Assembly: GCA_963715825.1 (NCBI GenBank)
Contig: CAVQSI010000027.1
Location: 1-64,000 of the forward strand
From: Sva-07 sp963715825
GTDB lineage: Bacteria; Actinomycetota; Acidimicrobiia; Acidimicrobiales; Ilumatobacteraceae
DNA length: 64,000 nt
Direction of reading: 5' to 3'
Every line of letters starts with the position of its first letter. Position 1 is the first letter of the stretch. The position numbers and the translations under genes were made by a program. The notes below the pieces were generated by a model, which saw only the letters and a list, made by a program, of their open reading frames with translations, did no database searches and was not told the origin of the DNA. Of the stretch, positions 58,558 to 64,000 are shown in pieces.

Positions 58558-58577
58558 CGAACATGTGTTCGTATACT
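58558..58577 (+). promoter_or_regulatory. LexA (SOS) box and -10 element of the alkB-like gene
   Basis: CGAACATGTGTTCG (58558-58571) is a perfect palindrome matching the actinobacterial SOS box CGAAC-N4-GTTCG. The -10-like TATACT follows at once (58572-58577), and the ATG is seven bases further on, so the message is probably leaderless. LexA bound here would cover the promoter. Confidence 0.8.
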
Positions 58578-58584
58578 GGGGCGG

Positions 58585-59208
58585 ATGGTGTCGCCGGTTC
58601 GACTCGCCGCTCGTCAGTGTTCGTTGTTCGGCGCGCTCGAGCCTGAGGTCGATCACGCCTTCGGCGATCTCGATCGGGTCGATCTCGACGAGCGGTCGTG
58701 GGTGGACATCGCCCGAGGATGGCTGACCGGCGCCGATTCGGTGTTCGACGACCTGCTCGAGCTGTTGCCGCTGCGGCAACGCACCGAGATGCGGATGTTC
58801 GATCGGCTCGTCGACGAGCCCCGGCTCTCCGCGTGGTGGCACGTCGATGCGGGAGCGCCCGAACCGCTCCCGCTCCTCGCCGAGATGCGCGAGCTGCTGT
58901 CGGCGCGGTACGACGAGCAGTTCGACTCGATCGGCTTCAACCTGTACCGCGACGGCCGCGACTCGGTGGCCTGGCACGGCGACCGGCACCGGCACGTCGT
59001 GACCGATCCGATCGTGGCGATCGTCAGCGTCGGCGTGCCGCGCCCGCTGCGCATTCGACCTCGCGGCGGGGGCGAATCGCGCGGGTGGAATCTCGGCGAC
59101 GGCGATCTGTTCGTGATGGGCGGGGCCTGCCAGCACGACTGGGAGCACACCGTGCCCAAGGTCCGCCACGCCGGCCCGCGCCTCAGCATCACCTTCCGCA
59201 GCGTCTGA
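58585..59208 (+). CDS. AlkB-like 2OG-Fe(II) DNA/RNA repair dioxygenase
   Basis: A 207-residue AlkB-family protein. Fe site HxD in VAWHGDRHRHVVTDPIVAIV, distal His in GGACQHDWEHTVPKV, and the 2-oxoglutarate arginines in GPRLSITFRSV. The N-terminal lid region (SWVDIARGWLTGADSVFDDL, RMFDRLVDEPRL) is typical of the bacterial ALKBH2/3-like group. It removes alkyl groups from damaged bases by oxidation. The SOS box in front indicates induction by DNA damage. Confidence 0.92.
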   Translation: MVSPVRLAARQCSLFGALEPEVDHAFGDLDRVDLDERSWVDIARGWLTGADSVFDDLLELLPLRQRTEMRMFDRLVDEPRLSAWWHVDAGAPEPLPLLAEMRELLSARYDEQFDSIGFNLYRDGRDSVAWHGDRHRHVVTDPIVAIVSVGVPRPLRIRPRGGGESRGWNLGDGDLFVMGGACQHDWEHTVPKVRHAGPRLSITFRSV

Positions 59209-59279
59209 GCGTCCATCGCGCCGGGCCCGATGTGGCGCTGATGTCCCGCTGCGCCGGTCGGGTGTGATTGACTTCGCCG

Positions 59280-59597
59280 ATGAGCGACACAGAGAACACG
59301 GGCGAGATCGACATGACCATCGAGACCGAGGTCGTCGACGTCGACGGTGACGGCGTCGCCGACGCCGTGATCGAGACCACCACCACCGTCATCGACGTCG
59401 ACGGCGATGGTGTCGCCGACATCGTCCAGGAGACCACGATCACGGCGATCGATGTCGACGGTGACGGCGAGGCTGACATCATCGACGAGACCACGATCAC
59501 CGCGGTCGACGTGGATGGCGACGGCGAGTTCTCCGAGGACGAGATCGAGATCGAGGAGACCACCGCGGTCCGCGAGGACCTGCTCGACGAGGGCTGA
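59280..59597 (+). CDS. Aspartate-rich DxDGDG repeat protein
   Basis: A 105-residue acidic protein made almost entirely of four ~19-residue repeats: DVDGDGVADAVIETTTTVI, DVDGDGVADIVQETTITAI, DVDGDGEADIIDETTITAV, then DVDGDGEFSEDEIEIEE. Each carries a calcium-loop-like DxDGDG. There is no signal peptide and no cysteine. Such repeats resemble EF-hand/dockerin loops or VCBS-like calcium-binding turns, but with a regular Thr-rich strand between. Start ATG at MSDTEN; a TTG four codons earlier is less likely. Function unknown. Confidence 0.75.
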   Translation: MSDTENTGEIDMTIETEVVDVDGDGVADAVIETTTTVIDVDGDGVADIVQETTITAIDVDGDGEADIIDETTITAVDVDGDGEFSEDEIEIEETTAVREDLLDEG

Positions 59598-59626
59598 TCG
59601 CCGGGTCGGCGCCGCCGACCCGATCG

Positions 59627-60094
59627 TCAGAAGAACTGGTCGATCAGGATCGGGTTGCCGTCGGGGTCGGTCAGCGTGATCGATCCCGGACCGGTCGAGC
59701 CGCTCTCGATTGCGCTGTCGACAGCGAGGCCCGCATCCTCGAACGCCCGCTGCAGGTCGCGGATGTCGGTGAACTCGTCGATGCGCTCCATGCGGGCGGT
59801 CAGCCCCGGATTGAACGTGAGCATGTTGCGTTCGAACATGCCATGGAACAGCCCGAGGGTCGTCTCGCCGTTCTTGAGGATCAGCCAGCCGTCGTCGGGG
59901 TTGCCGCCGGTCTCGACGAAGCCGAGCTTCGTGTAGAAGTCGCGCGATGCGCCGAGGTCGGCGACGCTGAGCGAGAGCGAGAACACCCCCAGTTCGAGCG
60001 TGCCCGGCAGTGATGGATCGGCAGCACCGACCGTTGGCAGCGCCTCGGGATCGAACCCGCCATCGTCGTCGCCCTTGCCCTCGCCGTCGCTCAC
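59627..60094 (-). CDS. VOC/glyoxalase-family protein
   Basis: A 155-residue single-module vicinal-oxygen-chelate protein: LGVFSLSLSVADLGASRDFY, KLGFVETGGNPDDGWLILKN and STGPGSITLTDPDGNPILID. Preceded by an acidic leader (GEGKGDDDGGFDPEAL). The GTG start overlaps the stop of the upstream VOC gene. It could be a lyase, dioxygenase or binding protein; the metal residues are not clear enough to say. Confidence 0.88.
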   Translation of the reverse strand: MSDGEGKGDDDGGFDPEALPTVGAADPSLPGTLELGVFSLSLSVADLGASRDFYTKLGFVETGGNPDDGWLILKNGETTLGLFHGMFERNMLTFNPGLTARMERIDEFTDIRDLQRAFEDAGLAVDSAIESGSTGPGSITLTDPDGNPILIDQFF

Positions 60095-60846
60095 GACGCC
60101 GGCCCTGCCACTGGAGGCGTCGACTCGCTGAGGTTGTTCCACAGGTCGGCGTCGGGCATGCCCATGATCGCCTCGCGGATCGCGTCGGGGTAGTGCAGGT
60201 TCGGCCTCGACGCGTCGTACGGCGGCTGCGGGACCGGTTCGGCCGGCCGCTCGAAGCCGGCGGGGCGTGTGAGCCGGGCGAGTTCGTCGTCGTCGATGCC
60301 GCACAGCGACTGGACCTCGGGGTCCACCCACTGGCGCTCGTCGATGTCGCTGCCGACGCACACCTCGAGGCTGAGATGCTCGGGCCCGGCGAAGTAGATC
60401 GACTGGATCATGCCGTGGTCGAGCGGGCCCATCACCTGGATGCCGTGGCTGCGGATGCGGTCGCGCATCGTGAGCAGGTCGTCGATCGAGTCGACGTTGA
60501 AGGCCACGTGCTGCATCGTGCCGGCGGTGACCGGGTTGCCGGCGTTGCCCGAGTGCGTGACGCCCCACTGCGGCTCGGTCGGGTTGCCGGGCGACTGCAC
60601 GAAGGCGATGTAGCTGTTCCCGGACAACTCGACGAAGCCGTGGAACGTGTTCGCAACGCCGTGCATCCAGTACAGCGCCCGGGTCGGACAGCCGAGCACC
60701 TCGGCGAAGAAGGTGAGCTGCGCCTTCATGTCGGCGGTGGACAGTGCCAGGTGGTTCACGCCGTTCGGATGCAGGTCGGGCGATGGCTGCTCCCCGGTCG
60801 CGCGGTACAGCGTGAGGTGGGGTGCCGGCTGCTCGGTGATGCTCAT
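60091..60846 (-). CDS. VOC-family (extradiol dioxygenase-like) protein
   Basis: A 251-residue protein with two VOC modules: GVNHLALSTADMKAQLTFFA, then VAFNVDSIDDLLTMRDRIRS with GPEHLSLEVCVGSDIDERQW. Metal ligands of the family are plausible as His in NHLALS, His in MQHVAF and Glu in LSLEVC. The remaining ~70 residues are an extension ending LWNNLSESTPPVAG. Translationally coupled to the downstream VOC gene (GTGA). Substrate unknown. Confidence 0.88.
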   Translation of the reverse strand: MSITEQPAPHLTLYRATGEQPSPDLHPNGVNHLALSTADMKAQLTFFAEVLGCPTRALYWMHGVANTFHGFVELSGNSYIAFVQSPGNPTEPQWGVTHSGNAGNPVTAGTMQHVAFNVDSIDDLLTMRDRIRSHGIQVMGPLDHGMIQSIYFAGPEHLSLEVCVGSDIDERQWVDPEVQSLCGIDDDELARLTRPAGFERPAEPVPQPPYDASRPNLHYPDAIREAIMGMPDADLWNNLSESTPPVAGPAS

Positions 60847-60933
60847 GGCTCAAGTTGAGCACAGCCGATCGGTCGACTCGTGACCCGGACGTCCGGAAGG
60901 GCGCCGCGAGCGGGCGTCTGGCAGGATGCCCAC

Positions 60934-61374
60934 ATGGCCGACCAGAGGATGACCGAATCAGAGCGCCAGGACTTCCTGGCTGGACTGCACGTCGGCGTGC
61001 TGGGGATCGAACGAACCGACGGCCCGCCGCTCGTCGTGCCCGTCTGGTACTCGTACGAGCCCGGCGGCGACGTCGAGGTGCTGACCAGCGCGTCGTCGAT
61101 CAAGGGCCGCCTCGCCGCGGCCGCCGGCCGGGCGTCGCTGTGCGCGCAGCAGGAGGAGCTGCCGTACAAGTACGTCAGCGTCGAGGGGTCGGTCGAGATC
61201 GTTGCGCTCGACGCCGAGGCATCACGGGCGGCGATCGAGCCGATGGCGATCCGCTACCTCGGCGAGGAGATGGGCCGCGGATATGCGTCGACGAGCGTCG
61301 GCCCCGACGACATCCTGATCCGCCTGCGCCCCGATCGCTGGTTCAGCGTCGACTACGCCAAGCCAACCGGCTGA
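60934..61374 (+). CDS. PPOX-class F420-dependent flavin/deazaflavin protein
   Basis: A 146-residue split-barrel protein: ADQRMTESERQDFLAGLHVG, PLVVPVWYSYEPGGDVEVLT, SSIKGRLAAAAGRASLCAQQ and YKYVSVEGSVEIV. This is the usual layout of F420-binding PPOX reductases in actinobacteria. The frame is open further upstream, but the ATG at 60934 matches the family's N terminus. Divergent from the VOC pair. Confidence 0.87.
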   Translation: MADQRMTESERQDFLAGLHVGVLGIERTDGPPLVVPVWYSYEPGGDVEVLTSASSIKGRLAAAAGRASLCAQQEELPYKYVSVEGSVEIVALDAEASRAAIEPMAIRYLGEEMGRGYASTSVGPDDILIRLRPDRWFSVDYAKPTG

Positions 61375-61401
61375 ACACGCAGGCGTCGTACGCTCGCTGT
61401 C

Positions 61402-61863
61402 GTGGACAAGCGAGTGATGGGGTGGGCTTTCGTCGTCGGCCAAGTCGTGCTGCTCGTAGCGCTGGTCGTGCTGCCCAGCGGTGACACGTGGCCGACGGGG
61501 ACTGCGGTGCGGACGATCGGCCAGGTGCTGCTGATCGCCGGGTTCGCAGTGATGATCACCGCCTCGCTCCGGCTCGGTACCGGGCTGACCCCGACGCCGG
61601 TGCCCAGCGAGCGTGGTCATCTCGTGACGGGCGGGTTGTACCGCTACGTCCGGCATCCGATCTACACCGGCGTGATCCTGATCGTGATCGGCCTGACGGT
61701 CCGGTCCGGGAGCGTCGTCACGTTGGCGGTTGCCGTCGTCGCCGTGGTGTTCTTCGACCGCAAGGCACGGTGGGAGGAGGCGCAGCTGAGCGATCGCTAC
61801 GACGGATACACCGAGTACGCAGCGCGAACCCCGCGTTTCGTCCCGGGATGGCCGAAGCGCTGA
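61402..61863 (+). CDS. Isoprenylcysteine carboxyl methyltransferase-like membrane protein
   Basis: A 153-residue membrane protein with four to five helices. The ICMT signature is LVTGGLYRYVRHPIYTGVIL and the C-terminal RWEEAQLSDRYDGYTEYAAR. Bacterial members methylate unknown acceptors with S-adenosylmethionine. GTG start giving MDKRVMGWAF. Single gene 28 bases after the PPOX gene, possibly co-transcribed. Confidence 0.9.
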   Translation: MDKRVMGWAFVVGQVVLLVALVVLPSGDTWPTGTAVRTIGQVLLIAGFAVMITASLRLGTGLTPTPVPSERGHLVTGGLYRYVRHPIYTGVILIVIGLTVRSGSVVTLAVAVVAVVFFDRKARWEEAQLSDRYDGYTEYAARTPRFVPGWPKR

Positions 61864-61985
61864 CGCTTCCCCGCATCCATCACGCACACGAGTCGTGAAC
61901 CGAATGTCACGACCAGCGGATGACGTTCGTCCCTGGTCCCCGCTCCGATCGGGGAGTGAGATCGAATCGAAAGGAGGTGATCAGC

Positions 61986-62435
61986 ATGCGCAGAGTTCTT
62001 GTGGCGGCGTTGCCGCTGTTGGTGCTGACGGCGTGCGGGGGCGACGACTCCGCTGACGACGGTCCGTTGACGCTGACCTTCGATGGTTCGAGCTGTGTCT
62101 ACGAGGGCCCCGACACGCTCTCGCCGGGTCCGGTCGAGTTCTCGTACTCGAACGAGACCGAGGAGATCGCGAGCCACGGAATCGTGCACATCACCGCTGA
62201 TGACATCACGCTCGACGACATCCAGCGACTCAGCGAAACCGATCCGGAGTGGACCGGAGACCCTGACTCACTCGGAGAAGGCGGAGGGGAGACCGTGACC
62301 GTCGGTGTGACGACGATGCCCGGCCGCCGTTTGGAGTCCACGGTCGACCTGACGGCCGGCCTGTACTACTTCGTCTGCATGTACAACAGCATGGAGAACT
62401 TCACCTATGGAGGTGGCATCACCGTTGAGCCCTGA
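61986..62435 (+). CDS. Small secreted lipoprotein
   Basis: A 149-residue lipoprotein: signal MRRVLVAALPLLVLTACGGD with lipobox cysteine, preceded by an excellent ribosome site (AAAGGAGGTGATC). The mature domain has a cupredoxin-like strand pattern (LTLTFDGSSCVYEGPDTLSP, GPVEFSYSNETEEIASHGIV, TVDLTAGLYYFVCMYNS). One Cys, one His and one Met occupy cupredoxin-like positions, but a copper site is speculative. Function unknown. Confidence 0.8.
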   Translation: MRRVLVAALPLLVLTACGGDDSADDGPLTLTFDGSSCVYEGPDTLSPGPVEFSYSNETEEIASHGIVHITADDITLDDIQRLSETDPEWTGDPDSLGEGGGETVTVGVTTMPGRRLESTVDLTAGLYYFVCMYNSMENFTYGGGITVEP

Positions 62436-62497
62436 GCTGAACGGTCTCGTCGACGACACCCGATGCGCCCGCCGACTGAGGTGTCGATCGGGTGGAT

Positions 62498-63900
62498 TCA
62501 GGTGAAGCCAGGGGCGTGGAGTGGCCAAGGTGAGGCCTGCTCGAAGATCCGGGCGAGGCGAAGGCACTGGTCTTCGCGATGGCGTGCGGTGGTGATCATC
62601 AACCCGACCGGAAGCCCGTCGGCGGTCATGCCGGCGGGCACCGTGATCGCCGGCAGGTTGGCGACGTTGGCGAGCATCGTGAGCAGTGCCGCGCTGCCGG
62701 CATGGCAACGCTGCCCGGCGATCTCGGTCGGCATCGGGCCCTCCGCCGCGAATGGCGCGCACGGGTTGGTGGGGGTGAGCAGCACGTCGATCTCGTCGAA
62801 CAGCGAGGCGACCTGCAGCTCGAGGTGCCGGCGGGCCTTCTCGACCTTGGCGAACTGCGGCAACGTGACCGTGCGGTTGCGCCGCCAGTCGCCTGCCACC
62901 AGCGGGTCGAGTTCGTCGAGGCGGTCCTCCCAGTCGTCGGGGACGTCGACGAACGCATCGGCGCTCTCCATGAACGCATAGATGCGGATGAAGTCCTCGA
63001 TCTGCACGTCCAGGCCGGTGTCGACGAGCGACGCGGCGTCGACCAGCACCGCCGCCGCCCGTTCGACCAACCTGACCACCTCGGGATCGGTGGTGGCGAA
63101 TCCCAGATCGGCCGACCACGCCGATCGCAACCCGGCGACGTCGAGCTGCTCGATCGCGTCGATGGCCGCGAGACCCGAAGCGGGGAGGCTCGTGCGGTCG
63201 CGCATGTCGGGTCCCGCCGCGATGTCGTACAGCAGGGCTGTGTCGGCGATGGTGGTCGCCAGGGCGAAGTTGACGGCGTTGCCTGCGTGGCGTGTGACGC
63301 CGAACGTCGGCACCCGTCCGAAGGTCGGCTTCAATCCAGGTAGCCCGCATGACGCGGCGGGTCCCCGGATCGATCCACCGCCGTCGCTGGCGGTGCCGAA
63401 AGGAATCACCCCGGCCGACACAGCAGCGGCAGTTCCGCCACTCGACCCGCCCGGTGTGCGCTCGGGATTCCATGGGTTGCGGGTCACGCCGTGCAACGGG
63501 CTCGCCGTGTAGCCGAACGCCCCGAACTCCGGCGCCGCCGTCTTGCCGATCGGGATCGCACCCGCAGCGCGGAAGCGCTCGACGTGGATGTCGTCGCGGG
63601 TCGCCGGGGCCGCGTCGGCATACCAACGCGAGCCCCGGGTGGTCGGCATGCCCAGGCAGTCCTCGAGGTCCTTCACCCCGAACGGCACCCCGGCGAGTGG
63701 GCCGAGCCGCTCGCCGGCTGCCCGGGTACGGTCGACCGCATCGGCGGCCGCCAGCGCACCGTCGGCGTCGACGGAACGAACGCGTTGAGCGCCGGCTGCT
63801 GTTCCTCGATCTGGTGCAGCGCGTGTTCGACGAGTTGTCGAGCCGTGATCTTGCCAGTGCGTACCGCAGTGGCGGTTCGTTGGACGTCGCCGAGTGTCAT
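62498..63900 (-). CDS. Amidase (amidase signature family), one frameshift
   Basis: About 467 residues of an amidase-signature hydrolase. The Ser-cisSer-Lys triad is visible: Lys in LAGVPFGVKDLEDCLG, the cis-Ser in FGTASDGGGSIRGPAASCGL and the neighbouring GGSSGGTAAAVSAG. The N terminus (MTLGDVQRTATAVRTGKITA, QLVEHALHQIEEQQPALNAF) is in another frame; the switch lies near 63775. It hydrolyses an amide or ester; related enzymes include GatA and nitrile/amide degraders. No GatB or GatC is nearby, so a catabolic role is more likely. Confidence 0.9.
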
Positions 63901-63923
63901 CGCCGGATGGTACCGAGTCGGGG

Positions 63924-63990
63924 CCCTCCGTTTGCGCTGCAATTGCGGCGACCCGGTCCTCCGGAATTGTCACGCGAACGGGTGGGAGGC
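63924..63990. repeat. Dispersed imperfect palindrome, copy B
   Basis: Second copy of the element at 51318-51380: CTCCGTTTGCG near the left end and CGCGAACGGGTGGGAG near the right, with GCAATTGCGG and CCGGAATTG inside. It lies just upstream of the amidase start. Confidence 0.7.
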
Positions 63991-64000
63991 GTGAGCGATC

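Overview
The window is about 70% G+C by eye, uses many GTG starts, and joins genes through 4-nt ATGA/GTGA overlaps. It also carries an LLM-class F420-type oxidoreductase, a PPOX F420-type flavoprotein, a CGAAC-N4-GTTCG SOS box and a furA-katG pair. Together these point to a high-GC actinobacterium. An Acidimicrobiia (Ilumatobacter-like) chromosome is my best guess, by inference only. I see no rRNA, tRNA, CRISPR array, transposase or phage gene.

Layout. 0-8.5 kb: a MalT/LuxR-type ATPase regulator divergent from a small protein and a membrane protein; a cytochrome P450; a phytanoyl-CoA dioxygenase-like gene; and, on the minus strand, an SPFH + zinc-ribbon membrane-protein operon. 8.8-25.4 kb: the centrepiece, a lipid or polyketide biosynthetic locus. 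It has an acyl-CoA dehydrogenase, a ~2,900-residue iterative type I megasynthase (KS-AT-KS-ACPx4-KR-DH), a ~1,775-residue fused biotin-dependent acyl-CoA carboxylase, and a convergent Sfp-type phosphopantetheinyl transferase. A plausible reading is that the carboxylase supplies malonyl units, the malonyl-type AT loads them on the four carrier domains, the two KS domains condense, and KR and DH give an unsaturated product because no enoyl reductase is visible. The locus is riddled with single-base frame switches while the protein sequence stays conserved across them.

25.5-33.5 kb: small membrane and secreted proteins, a DUF2202 lipoprotein, a two-component system, and furA-katG with a palindromic operator. 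33.5-46.7 kb: metabolic and stress genes (class III aminotransferase, DUF302, methyltransferase, cytidine deaminase, acyl-CoA synthetase, GNAT, universal stress protein, enoyl-CoA hydratase, an erythromycin-esterase-like protein with a phosphoribosyltransferase-hydrolase fusion, and a second PhyH-like protein). 46.7-51.3 kb: an acyl-CoA dehydrogenase divergent from a modABC molybdate transporter operon ending in a PadR regulator. 51.4-64 kb: SRPBCC proteins, a DASS transporter with an unusual sensor kinase and response regulator, an SGNH hydrolase, an F420-type oxidoreductase, a LexA-controlled alkB, an aspartate-rich repeat protein, two VOC proteins, a PPOX protein, an ICMT-like methyltransferase, a lipoprotein and an amidase.

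Single-base frame breaks also occur outside the megasynthase locus: both genes of the two-component system, acyl-CoA synthetase, SGNH hydrolase, amidase, PhyH and others. Sequence error is therefore likely for many. Coordinates of broken genes are given for the whole reconstructed gene.
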